This document shows positions 16,679 through 24,939 of a DNA stretch of 58,461 nucleotides, piece by piece (position 1 is the first letter of the stretch; the number at the start of each line of letters is the position of its first letter). This DNA is from Desulfobacula sp. (GTDB taxonomy: Bacteria; Desulfobacterota; Desulfobacteria; Desulfobacterales; Desulfobacteraceae). Below the pieces are notes generated by a model. It did no database searches, was not told where the DNA came from, and saw only the letters and a program-made list of their open reading frames with translations. The stretch lies in contig JANQML010000206.1 in assembly GCA_028280105.1 (NCBI GenBank), positions 1 through 58,461 of the forward strand, given 5' to 3'. Position numbers and translations under genes: made by a program.

Positions 16679-17869
16679 TTATTGTATTAACTGATACGCT
16701 TTATTAATGGATTCACAGTCTGTTCCGCTTAAGTCTCTGCCGGCGAGTTCAGGCGAATCTTCAGCATACGTCCGGGTTTTGAAAATCTGAATATTCGGCT
16801 TGCCTTTGAAATCATGGACAAAGGGGCTGACCCATTCCCAGCAAATCTGTTTGTCAGGAGTGACCTCGATGAGCCTTCCGCATTCACCTTCGCACACCAT
16901 ATAGTTACCGTTGGGGAGCTTTTCAGCCCCGCCGATATGAAGACAACGGAATGAAAACACAGGATCTCCGGACCATTGCCACACAATCTTTTTTGTTTTT
17001 CTGTCCACTTCTATGACCCGTGACCTGCCCTGTATGGGATGGTGGGCACCATTGTCAAAAATAAGAATATTCCCTTCCGGCGTCTCATTGGGATCATGCT
17101 GGTGGCTGATGACAGGAGCACCGAATTCCCAAACAATTTCGTCGGATTCCCAGTTGATAATAATAGTTTTGCTGATTTCTCTAAAACTGATAATCACCTC
17201 TCCGCTTCGGGTCAGATCAAGCGAATTGGCATGGGTCCATTCGGCTCCGGGACAAAGTGAACAGGTGGGGTTTTCTTCGGGTGACAGGTGGTCAAAAGTA
17301 TTCCACTGCTTGACGATTTCCCCGTCAGGATTGACTTCAATAATGGCATCTCCATACTCGCCATCCATTTTCGGACGCCCGCCAACGCCCATTCCTTCCA
17401 GTGCAAAATCTAAAAACGTCGGGTCGGCCTTTAGCAGTGCATCCCATTTTTCTTTTGGCATTCCGCCGTTAATCCGCTGATGAAAACCTTTCGGCAGCGG
17501 CGTCCAAATGATAATCAGGGTATTTCCGTTTGGCAGGCGCTGCATGCCATGATGAAGATCTCCGTCTTCCCAGCGCCATAGAAGATTGCTGTCCCAATCC
17601 AGTTCAAGCAGAATATCGGCACCAGGGGTGAATTCCCATCTGCCTTGTACCTGTTCCATGAGCCGGCCACGGGTGAGCAGGGTCCCTGATTTTGTTAAAA
17701 ATGCATAACCGGGCTTGTACCAAGGCAGGTGCCAGTTATGCTTGATTTGACCGTCCGGACCCAAAAGGTAAATATGGTCACCACCATTTGGAACAATAAC
17801 GGTATACCCGCCATAACTGTTGTTTTCAGAGCAAATTAATCCCTGCGGTCTTTTTGGCGACCATCCCAT
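16679..17869 (-). CDS. Arylsulfotransferase-family (ASST) beta-propeller protein
   Basis: The 396-residue propeller protein is a distinct paralogue of the one at 8951-10231. Blade motifs include GGYTVIVPNGGDHIYLL, MQRLPNGNTLIIIW near residue 115, ISHQHDPNETPEGNILIFD near 260 and GGAEKLPNGNYMV near 320. Near residue 210 it carries CSLCPGAEWTHANSLD with two cysteines. The start is placed at 17869, because the SD AGGAGG encodes part of the longer upstream reading. There is no signal peptide. It is a single-gene unit divergent from the IclR regulator, with a promoter and palindrome at 17932-17980, so it is probably controlled by that regulator. A sulfate-transfer role is likely from the family but not proven. 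Confidence 0.75.
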   Translation of the reverse strand: MGWSPKRPQGLICSENNSYGGYTVIVPNGGDHIYLLGPDGQIKHNWHLPWYKPGYAFLTKSGTLLTRGRLMEQVQGRWEFTPGADILLELDWDSNLLWRWEDGDLHHGMQRLPNGNTLIIIWTPLPKGFHQRINGGMPKEKWDALLKADPTFLDFALEGMGVGGRPKMDGEYGDAIIEVNPDGEIVKQWNTFDHLSPEENPTCSLCPGAEWTHANSLDLTRSGEVIISFREISKTIIINWESDEIVWEFGAPVISHQHDPNETPEGNILIFDNGAHHPIQGRSRVIEVDRKTKKIVWQWSGDPVFSFRCLHIGGAEKLPNGNYMVCEGECGRLIEVTPDKQICWEWVSPFVHDFKGKPNIQIFKTRTYAEDSPELAGRDLSGTDCESINKAYQLIQ

Positions 17870-17931
17870 ACGTTCCTCCTGTTTCATGTATAATTACATC
17901 TTCAATAGACTTTAATGTTGAACATTATCCT

Positions 17932-17980
17932 ATATAATAGAATTATATTCCAAATAATATAATCATACCTTATTTGTCAA
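17932..17980 (-). promoter_or_regulatory. Promoter and AT-rich palindrome before the arylsulfotransferase gene
   Basis: On the minus strand TTGACA (17975-17980) and TATTAT (17954-17959) are 15 bases apart, a little short. Just downstream, at 17932-17948, ATATAAT and ATTATAT form a 7-bp inverted repeat with a three-base spacer. The divergent IclR protein at 18249 is a natural candidate to bind here. The remainder of the gap 17888-18248 holds the iclR promoter and nothing else that I recognise. Confidence 0.5.
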
Positions 17981-18179
17981 ATATTATCTCATACATTTTT
18001 AATAATAGAGTCATGCCTGACACAAAAACGATTGCAGGACACAGATGAAATTTATCTCCGGGTTTCAGGCTAATGAACGCCATTTTTTTTGAACTATCTT
18101 TATGTAAACCCAAGAAACGGGGTATAGAAGCATATTAAGACATATAGATCCGATAACAAGAATAGTTCTGAACAATCTC

Positions 18180-18208
18180 TTGACAAACAAAAAGACTCAT
18201 CCTAGATT
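18180..18208 (+). promoter_or_regulatory. Putative promoter of the IclR regulator gene
   Basis: TTGACA (18180-18185) and TAGATT (18203-18208) are separated by 17 bases and end 40 bases before the iclR ATG. The -35 matches the consensus fully and the -10 in four of six positions. Confidence 0.5.
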
Positions 18209-18248
18209 ATAGAATGTTTTTTTAACTACAATACATATATGGTGCGAC

Positions 18249-19028
18249 ATGAGAATCCAGTCTATTGAAAGGGCTATTGGCATCCTGAATTTGTTCAAGG
18301 CAAACCGGTCTTCGCTCTCCCTGGCGGAAATAGCCTCTGGCATGGGCATTGCCAAAACAACCGTCCATACCATTTTAAAAACCTTAGAGTACAATGGATT
18401 TTTACGTCAGGATATCTACACCAAAAAGTACAGTTTAGGGTTTGCGCTTTTTGAGCTGGGAGCGCTTCAGGCAACCAACATGCGAATCAATCGCAACTCA
18501 TCCAAGCCATTACATGTTCTGGCAAATGAAGCCAACTCCTGTTGTAGATTGGCAATATGGGACGCCGATACGATTTTTATTACACTAACGGTTTTCCCCC
18601 AGGGAGCAGATAACCAGTCCCGCCAGCTTGGCCCGCGAATTCCGGCATATTGTACAGGACTTGGGAAAGCGATACTGGCTCATCTGCCGGATGAGAGAAT
18701 TGCATTTTACCTTGATAAGACAGAGCTTTCACCCTATACAAAATACACCATCACCGATAAAAATGATTTAATGAAAGATTTGAAAGATACTAAGTTAAGG
18801 GGATATTCCATCAGCAACCGGGAAACACTGCTTCATCAAATCGGCGTTGCCGCGCCCATATTCGATGAAGCGGGAAATGTCATTGCTGCTGCCAGCATTG
18901 AACTCAATCCTGAGGAAACCGACGAAGAGAGAATTGAAAAAAGTGCGACCCGGTTGCTTAGGGCCACCCACGAAATCTCCACTGAAATGGGGTATCAGCC
19001 GTTGTCAATCCCTCCTGATATTGGATAG
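18249..19028 (+). CDS. IclR-family transcriptional regulator
   Basis: The 259-residue protein has the IclR layout. The N-terminal winged helix (about residues 1-65) shows SIERAIGILNLF and AEIASGMGIAKTTVHTILKT. The C-terminal effector domain (about 80-250) contains GPRIPAYCTGLGKAILAHLP and IGVAAPIFDEAGNVIAAASI. IclR proteins control catabolic genes, often those divergent from them, in response to a small acid. Here the divergent gene is an arylsulfotransferase-family protein, followed by the ComA-like/transporter block. That makes this the probable regulator of the organosulfur part of the island. The SD is weak. Confidence 0.92.
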   Translation: MRIQSIERAIGILNLFKANRSSLSLAEIASGMGIAKTTVHTILKTLEYNGFLRQDIYTKKYSLGFALFELGALQATNMRINRNSSKPLHVLANEANSCCRLAIWDADTIFITLTVFPQGADNQSRQLGPRIPAYCTGLGKAILAHLPDERIAFYLDKTELSPYTKYTITDKNDLMKDLKDTKLRGYSISNRETLLHQIGVAAPIFDEAGNVIAAASIELNPEETDEERIEKSATRLLRATHEISTEMGYQPLSIPPDIG

Positions 19029-19143
19029 GATCCGTTGAGAATGTTTAAAGGAGTGTACTGTTTCACGACCTGTGCCGAACAGCTAAAGTAAAATCGATTC
19101 GTGAAATTTTCGGGCTAAATTTTGATATTTTAAGGAAACCACT

Positions 19144-19614
19144 ATGGAGACTGAAAAAAAAACAAGGGTTGTTCCCAAAGAAAATGCTGTGTTCTGGATG
19201 GATAATCGCGGTGTCTGGCACAACAAACACGGCCGGTTTGAACATCCGAAAATCATCAGCCATTTCAACCGCTCCATCGGTAAAGACAGCCAGGGTTATT
19301 TTGTCAGCCAGCAGATCGAAGATATGGAGGAAAAAATATATTTTCCTTATGAAGACACGGCTGTATTTGCCGTGAATGTCTGTACGGGAAGCACCCTGGA
19401 TCTGATCCTCAATACCGGACAGAGATTGGTCATGGACCCCCATGACCTGTTTATACATAAGGACACCCTCTTTCTTCAGACACCTGAGCATCTGATTCAA
19501 TTCAGTCCCCAGGCCATGTCCCAATTATCAAAAATCATGGACGAAGCTGATGCAGGACTTGCATTGGTCCATGGTGAAACAAGGGTTTTGATCTCTGAAA
19601 AAACACCCCTTTAA
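19144..19614 (+). CDS. Conserved hypothetical protein, DUF1285-like
   Basis: The 156-residue soluble protein has no signal peptide. Its middle, reading WMDNRGVWHNKHGRFEHPKI and then a segment ending PYEDTAVFAVNV, resembles the DUF1285 arrangement, in which a short strand pair is followed by a pathway-neutral beta domain. I am not certain of this assignment and know no function. The SD AAGGA lies about eight bases before the ATG. It follows iclR in the same direction after 115 bases without an obvious link to the catabolic island. Codon use looks like that of the housekeeping genes, so it is probably real. Confidence 0.65.
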   Translation: METEKKTRVVPKENAVFWMDNRGVWHNKHGRFEHPKIISHFNRSIGKDSQGYFVSQQIEDMEEKIYFPYEDTAVFAVNVCTGSTLDLILNTGQRLVMDPHDLFIHKDTLFLQTPEHLIQFSPQAMSQLSKIMDEADAGLALVHGETRVLISEKTPL

Positions 19615-19775
19615 ACCGCTGTGTATTGACCATTTCCAACCCTGGCAGAAATTGGGGCCTTGTGTTCCCCAATGGAAAAAGAATAGATGTTTTGCCTCCT
19701 GAGAAGACCGGGAGAGTCGTTATCACGATATTTAACCGGAAAACTTACTTTGATTGGGCCTGCTGTCCTGAATCC

Positions 19776-19834
19776 CCTGACAACCATACGGTCCCGCCTG
19801 CTGCCTTGCATCCGGCACCGTATGGTGGTCAGGG
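19776..19834. repeat. Long imperfect inverted repeat (hairpin)
   Basis: The arms 19776-19793 and 19817-19834 are 18 bases long and pair at 17 positions around a 23-base loop. The loop begins CCCGCC and holds most of the first conserved block of the dispersed repeat, copy B. No T-run follows either arm, so it is not a simple terminator. It resembles a folded element such as a REP/MITE-type remnant. Confidence 0.75.
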
Positions 19835-19888
19835 AGGCGGTGCAACCCATGGCCCACATGCGAAACAAAAATTTGATGGTGGATTTGG
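19803..19888 (+). repeat. Degenerate dispersed repeat, copy B
   Basis: This is the second copy of the sequence found at 616-703. The blocks 19803-19819 and 19868-19888 are identical to those of copy A and almost identically spaced. An open frame through it (19626-19910) has no ribosome site, and I regard it as chance. Both copies lie close to the ends of the accessory island (750-19028). The stretch 19615-20045 holds this repeat, the hairpin and no convincing gene. Confidence 0.6.
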
Positions 19889-20045
19889 GAATCTCCCCCT
19901 TCTTGATTAATTAACCCAAATGATTTATTATATATTTAGTTGAAATCGTTACCATTCAAATGCCCCGTTTGCTTGCAGGAACCAGTCGATTTTGTCCCCC
20001 TTGATCATTTGAACAGTCATATGTTTATTTTTTTGGAGGTAAGTG

Positions 20046-20585
20046 ATGAGCGATTTTTTAAAAAACCTAAGAAGCTCTCATAAAAACGACCCATCAGATC
20101 CAAAGCGGAATCTGGACGGGCATTTCTATCCTAAAAATGATCGCAGAAAAGTCCATGACAGGCGAAACATCCCCTCTTCAGACACACTTGACTACCTGGT
20201 TGAGGAACTGATTCAACTCTTGCCCAAAATCGCAGACAATTCTTCCGTGCTCTCCTCTTTGCTGGAAATTCTTGAAACAAAAAGCGAACTGCTCATTGAT
20301 GCTAAAATCAGAGAGCTTGAAGCCATCTCCACTTTTTTTGAGAATCTGAATACCCTGGTTCAATCCGATCCGTCTGTCTCTTCGGGTAAAGCAGTCAAAG
20401 TGTCCACCAGTTATGCATCCGGCACCCATTATACAAAAGATGAAATTTTGAATACGATGAAAACGTTGAGAAAAAAAGGGGCGACATTTGCACAGATCGC
20501 AGATTATCTGACCCGAAAAGGAATTCCAACGTTTTCGGGCAAAGGAGAGTGGCATGCCCAAACCGTTCACCGGTTATGCAAATGA
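20046..20585 (+). CDS. Hypothetical protein with C-terminal recombinase-type helix-turn-helix motif
   Basis: The 179-residue protein has a charged N-terminus (residues 1-45), a helical middle (about 50-115) and a C-terminal segment TFAQIADYLTRKGIPTFSGK followed by GEWHAQTVHRLCK. That segment resembles the recombinase-domain pattern in which a short helix-turn-helix reads a hairpin-like DNA target. There is no catalytic recombinase domain, so a DNA-binding or regulatory role is more likely. The ATG at 20046 sits six bases after GGAGG; a GTG one codon earlier is too close. The gene stands alone between the repeat and the CoA-transferase gene. Confidence 0.65.
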   Translation: MSDFLKNLRSSHKNDPSDPKRNLDGHFYPKNDRRKVHDRRNIPSSDTLDYLVEELIQLLPKIADNSSVLSSLLEILETKSELLIDAKIRELEAISTFFENLNTLVQSDPSVSSGKAVKVSTSYASGTHYTKDEILNTMKTLRKKGATFAQIADYLTRKGIPTFSGKGEWHAQTVHRLCK

Positions 20586-20753
20586 TTTTGATCTTTCACA
20601 AACAAACCGGCCTGTCTCTGTTTTTTTATGCCCCCGGCGATCACTTTTAATCTAAACTGTCCCCCTCTTTTGTGGTATAAATACTCGAAGAATTATTATT
20701 TTTAGTTTTATACGCGTAAATCAGCGGATTCATATTTAACCGGGGGTCAAAAA

Positions 20754-22661
20754 ATGCCAAAAACAGTTTACTGGGCTGATAAATATGTTGAAAAGCTTAC
20801 CACTGCCAAGAAGGCGATTGATTATATCAAACCGGGACAGCGTGTTTTCATCGGCTCCTCATGCGGTGAACCCCGGCACATGGTCAATGAATTGTCAGAA
20901 GCCAGCATCCGGCTGACAGATATGGAAATCGTCAGAATGCTGAGCATAGAAGACGGGCCGTTTACCCAGGTAAATGATAAAAACAAGTTCAGGCAATTTA
21001 ATATCCGATCCTTTTACCTCGGGTCGTCCGCATTAAAACAGATTCATAAAAACAAGCGGTTCACCACCCCGATCAACCTGTCACAAATCCCCCAATTGTT
21101 TAAATCACGGTTAATGCCGATTAATGCGGCATTGATCCAGGCATCTCCGCCGGATGATTTCGGGTGGATGAGCCTGGGGGTTTCCGTTGATATTGTCCTT
21201 GCCGCATGTGAATCCGCGGATCTGGTTATCTGCCAGGTCAATCCCAACATGCCCAGGGTTCTGGGGCAAAGCTTCATCCATGTCAACGATGTGGACCATA
21301 TTGTTGAACATGAAGAGGAATTGCTGACCATTCAGCCCCTGCCGGAACTGGAGGCGGCAAATACCATTGCCAAACATATTTCACGGCTCATAGATGACGG
21401 TTCCACACTCCAGATCAGCCTGGGGGTGACCAACGAAGCCATCATTCAATGCCTTTCGGACAAAAATGATATCGGTATTCATTCCCAGTTCCTGTCCGAC
21501 GGGATGATGCGCTTATTTGCATTGGGGGTGGTGACCAACAAGAAAAAAGGGTTCAACAACGGTAAAATTGTGGCCGGTTCCGCCGTCGGCTCCAAGCTGT
21601 TATACGATTTTATCGATGACAACCCGTGCATTGAATTCCACCCTTCCGATTATGTCAACAATCCGTCCATTATTGCCCGGAACAATGGAATGATTTCCGT
21701 GAATACGATCATGGCCATCGACCTGACCGGCCAGGTTGCAGCCGATGCCCTGCCCTTTAATAATTACACCGGTATAAACGGCCTGCTCGATTTTACACGG
21801 GGAGCGGCCATGTCAAACAGGGGAAAATCGATTCTCATGCTGGCATCCACGCGAGAGAAAGGGAGAAAAAGCAGGATCGTTCCGACGTTATCAGATATGC
21901 CCGTGGTCGTGCCCCGGGGGGATGTCCACTATGTGGCCACGGAGTTCGGCGTGGTCAACCTGTTCGGGAAAACACTTCAGGAGCGGGCCACGGCTCTGAT
22001 CAGCATTGCCCACCCGGATTTTAGAAACGAATTATTTGCCATGGCAAAGGAATTGGATCTGATTGATTCCAACCGGCGCTTCAAAGAGGCCATCAAAGGC
22101 GTCTACCCGTTAAAATATGAGAAAAAGCTGAAAGTCAAGCATATTGATATCATGTTCAGACCGGCAAAGCCCAGCGATGACAGGGCGATCCAGGAACATT
22201 ACTACACCATGGAACGGGGGGATGTGGTTTCAAGATTTTTCCATGAAAAAAAGAGTTTTGCCCGGGACCAGATTGATACAACAGTTGAAATCGACTATAT
22301 TAACGATTTAACAATCATTGCCACCATCGGTGAATTGGGTTTTGAAAAAATCATTGCTGTGGGCGAATATTTCAAAAACCCGGTTTCCAACATGGCGGAG
22401 ATTGCTTTTTCCGTATCCCAGGGTTACCAGGGGATGGGGATTGCAGCGATTCTTCTTGATATGCTTACCCTGGCAGCCAGAGACAATGATATCGACGGCC
22501 TGGTGGCCTATACCTCACCGAAAAACAAGGCCATGAGAAACCTGTTTCATAAACTGCCATATAAAATAATATCGAAAAAAGATCCGGAAGACTCTGAGAT
22601 CATTGTCCTGAAAGCCCTGTTTGCAGATCCGATTCAAGACGGTGAATCCCCTGCTGATTGA
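20754..22661 (+). CDS. CoA-transferase/acetyl-CoA hydrolase-family protein fused to a GNAT domain
   Basis: The 635-residue protein joins an acetyl-CoA hydrolase/4-hydroxybutyrate CoA-transferase-type region (about residues 10-450) to a C-terminal GNAT acetyltransferase-like domain (about 465-620, with AFSVSQGYQGMGIAAILLD as acetyl-CoA loop). The transferase part is well conserved around VVTNKKKGFNNGKIV, FHPSDYVNNP and AIDLTGQVAADA. In the family the catalytic glutamate lies in a GIHSEM-SDG motif. Here it reads GIHSQFLSDG, so Gln245 replaces that Glu (codon CAG at 21486-21488). A covalent glutamyl-CoA intermediate could then not form in the usual way. The protein may bind CoA esters as a sensor or substrate chaperone for the GNAT domain. 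A GGGGG site precedes the ATG. Confidence 0.85.
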   Translation: MPKTVYWADKYVEKLTTAKKAIDYIKPGQRVFIGSSCGEPRHMVNELSEASIRLTDMEIVRMLSIEDGPFTQVNDKNKFRQFNIRSFYLGSSALKQIHKNKRFTTPINLSQIPQLFKSRLMPINAALIQASPPDDFGWMSLGVSVDIVLAACESADLVICQVNPNMPRVLGQSFIHVNDVDHIVEHEEELLTIQPLPELEAANTIAKHISRLIDDGSTLQISLGVTNEAIIQCLSDKNDIGIHSQFLSDGMMRLFALGVVTNKKKGFNNGKIVAGSAVGSKLLYDFIDDNPCIEFHPSDYVNNPSIIARNNGMISVNTIMAIDLTGQVAADALPFNNYTGINGLLDFTRGAAMSNRGKSILMLASTREKGRKSRIVPTLSDMPVVVPRGDVHYVATEFGVVNLFGKTLQERATALISIAHPDFRNELFAMAKELDLIDSNRRFKEAIKGVYPLKYEKKLKVKHIDIMFRPAKPSDDRAIQEHYYTMERGDVVSRFFHEKKSFARDQIDTTVEIDYINDLTIIATIGELGFEKIIAVGEYFKNPVSNMAEIAFSVSQGYQGMGIAAILLDMLTLAARDNDIDGLVAYTSPKNKAMRNLFHKLPYKIISKKDPEDSEIIVLKALFADPIQDGESPAD

Positions 22662-22671
22662 AATTCAAAGC

Positions 22672-22708
22672 CCCTGCCCGCAGATATTGCCGGACAGGGT
22701 CTTTTTTA
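22672..22708 (+). terminator. Intrinsic terminator after the CoA-transferase/GNAT gene
   Basis: CCCTGCCCG (22672-22680) pairs with CGGACAGGG (22691-22699) with one internal mismatch, followed by TCTTTTTTA. It lies ten bases after the stop and ends just before the convergent rlmD gene. Confidence 0.8.
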
Positions 22709-22713
22709 TTGTC

Positions 22714-24102
22714 CTAGCGTTGTTTCAGCAAGGCCACAGACTCGATATGGTAGGTGTGGGGAAACATATCCACGGGCTGAACCTGCTGGACCTCATACCG
22801 GGATGTCAGCATTTCCAGATCCCGGGCCAGCGTGGCCGGGTTGCACGACACATAGACAATCTTCGGCACCCGCAGGTTCAGCACCTGGCGGACCACATCT
22901 TTGTGCATCCCCACCCGCGGGGGATCAATGATCATGACGTCAGGCGTCTTCTCTAATCCCGGAAGAACGTCCTTGATATCTCCCCGCATAAAGGAACAAT
23001 TTTCAATACCGTTCAATGCGGCATTCTTTTTTGCATCACGGACCGCACTCTCCACGATTTCAATGCCGTACAATTGTTTTGCCTGCCCGGACAGCCAGAT
23101 GGGAATCGTTCCCGTGCCGGAATAGAGATCCAGAACAATTTCACCTCCGGTCAATCCGGCATACTCGGCAACCGTTGCGTATAGCCTTTCGCAGGCCCTT
23201 GTATTGGTCTGAAAAAATGAGTTGGCTGAAATCTTGAAGACAAACCGGCCCAGTTTTTCCTTGATATGATCCTCACCCCGGATGCAGATCTCTTCCTGAC
23301 CCGCAGACACACCGGATTTGGCATCTGTGATATTGTTCATGACAGATTCGATTTGGGGGTATTTTTCCACGAGCCGTTCCGCCAGTTTTCCTATAATTTC
23401 AATGTTTTTTGTTTTGGTTACGATATTGACCATCCAGCGGTCAAACCCCACGGAATGCCTGAGCATTAAAAACCGCCAGAACCCGTCATGGGTTCTCAAA
23501 TGATAGGCCGGCAATCCCGAGGTTTTAATAAACTGCCTGACATCATGGAGGATCTCGTTTCCAAGGGGCGGCATAATCTCACATTGGCGGATATCAATGA
23601 CCTTGTCAAAGGTTCCCGGCACATGAAGACCGATTCCGAAATCTTTTTTAATGTCCGGGTCTTCAAGTTCAGACGGCATCAGCCACCGCAGGGGGGAACA
23701 TGAGAATTCCATCTTGTTCCGATAGCCAAAGATCGGATCAGACCCGATGACATCATTGACCTGAATACCTTTTAGCTTTCCAATATGGGCCAATGACTCC
23801 GATACATGGTTCTTTTTGTATTCAAGCTGCCGGTCATAGTCCAGCTGCTGCCATTTGCAGCCGCCGCAATAATTGCAATAGGCACATTTTCCCCGGCTTC
23901 GCATGGGACTCTCTTTTATGATCCGGATGAGTTTACCTTCTGCCCATGATTTTTTCTTTTTGATGATTTTGGCAAAAACAATGTCGCCGGGAAGACACCG
24001 GTCAATAAAAACCGGAAACCCGTCCGGTTTGGCAAGGCCTTTTCCGCCATATGCCAGATCGATAATTTCAAGTTCATATGCCTTACGTTTCTTAAGTGCC
24101 AT
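22714..24102 (-). CDS. rlmD: 23S rRNA (uracil-C5)-methyltransferase, RlmD/RumA type
   Basis: The 462-residue protein has an N-terminal TRAM RNA-binding domain (about residues 5-62) and a cysteine cluster CAYCNYCGGC (C73, C76, C79, C82) for an iron-sulfur centre. A SAM-dependent methyltransferase domain follows, with DLYSGTGTIPIWL near residue 320 and IIDPPRVGMHKDV near 390. The catalytic cysteine lies in YVSCNPATLARDL near residue 425. It methylates a uracil in 23S rRNA (or tRNA, as paralogues do). The cluster spacing differs slightly from E. coli RlmD, so the exact target base is uncertain. It stands alone, convergent with the CoA-transferase gene. Confidence 0.85.
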   Translation of the reverse strand: MALKKRKAYELEIIDLAYGGKGLAKPDGFPVFIDRCLPGDIVFAKIIKKKKSWAEGKLIRIIKESPMRSRGKCAYCNYCGGCKWQQLDYDRQLEYKKNHVSESLAHIGKLKGIQVNDVIGSDPIFGYRNKMEFSCSPLRWLMPSELEDPDIKKDFGIGLHVPGTFDKVIDIRQCEIMPPLGNEILHDVRQFIKTSGLPAYHLRTHDGFWRFLMLRHSVGFDRWMVNIVTKTKNIEIIGKLAERLVEKYPQIESVMNNITDAKSGVSAGQEEICIRGEDHIKEKLGRFVFKISANSFFQTNTRACERLYATVAEYAGLTGGEIVLDLYSGTGTIPIWLSGQAKQLYGIEIVESAVRDAKKNAALNGIENCSFMRGDIKDVLPGLEKTPDVMIIDPPRVGMHKDVVRQVLNLRVPKIVYVSCNPATLARDLEMLTSRYEVQQVQPVDMFPHTYHIESVALLKQR

Positions 24103-24186
24103 AAAAAGGGGTTCTTTCCTGATATAGGGTTTATTTTCATTTTGAAAACTTGATATTATATAGGTTTAATGGCATAAAGACAAGCT

Positions 24187-24927
24187 ATGGAAATTGTCAG
24201 CATGGATATTGAATTCACCTCACAGGGAATCGGGCTCCAAGGGGTTCTCCATCTTCCGAAAACCCAGTCCCCTCCACTGGTGGTTGGATCTCACGGACTT
24301 GAGGGGTCAAAGGAGTCGGCAAAACAGCTCCTCCTGGCAACGGTTCTGAGCAAACACGGAATAGCCTATTTTCGCTTCGACCACCGGGGGTGCGGAAACA
24401 GCCAGGGAGATTTTATCAAAGATACCTCACTTGAGAAACGGACCCAGGACCTTATCGATGCCGTTGCCCATGTTCTCGGCCTTGGGTTGACTTCTAGACG
24501 AATCGGCCTGTTCGGGTCAAGCATGGGAGGAGCCGCCTGCATCAATGCCTGGAACCGGATAGAAAAAACGGATTGCAGCCTGTCGGTCCTGGTTATCTGC
24601 TCGGCCCCTTTAAAGAGCCTGAGCATCGAAAAGATCCCCACGGCGGCAAATGACAACCGGCCTGCCCTGCCCTTGAGTTTTTTTGCAGAAAACCTGCTCT
24701 TTGATCTGACAGATCAGGCCAAGGATCTCTCAAACATTTTAATCTTTCACGGGGATGCCGATGACATCGTACCGGTCTCCAACGGAAAAGAGATCCATTG
24801 CCTGGCCCGCAACCCCAAACAATTAGTGGTTCATAAAAACGGCGATCACCAGATGACCGCCAAAACCGACCAGCAGGATTTTGAAAAAAGAACGGTTCAG
24901 TGGTTTTTAGACGGTTTCTCCATCTGA
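24187..24927 (+). CDS. Alpha/beta hydrolase (serine esterase/peptidase-like)
   Basis: The 246-residue alpha/beta hydrolase has the nucleophile elbow GLFGSSMGG near residue 115 (Ser within GSSMG). The oxyanion region is YFRFDHRGCGNSQGDF near 65. The late aspartate and histidine lie in FHGDADDIVPV near 195 and KNGDHQMT near 222. It has no signal peptide. The substrate is unknown; small-ester or acyl-peptide hydrolysis fits. The SD is weak, and an alternative ATG lies five codons in. It is divergent from rlmD and convergent with cinA, with only 12 bases between the stops. Confidence 0.75.
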   Translation: MEIVSMDIEFTSQGIGLQGVLHLPKTQSPPLVVGSHGLEGSKESAKQLLLATVLSKHGIAYFRFDHRGCGNSQGDFIKDTSLEKRTQDLIDAVAHVLGLGLTSRRIGLFGSSMGGAACINAWNRIEKTDCSLSVLVICSAPLKSLSIEKIPTAANDNRPALPLSFFAENLLFDLTDQAKDLSNILIFHGDADDIVPVSNGKEIHCLARNPKQLVVHKNGDHQMTAKTDQQDFEKRTVQWFLDGFSI

Positions 24928-24939
24928 TATCGCCCCTGG

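Noticed and set aside
19626..19910. Gene across repeat copy B
   Set aside because: No ribosome site; it runs through the hairpin and repeat and has low-complexity Gly/His/Pro composition; the copy A frame differs.
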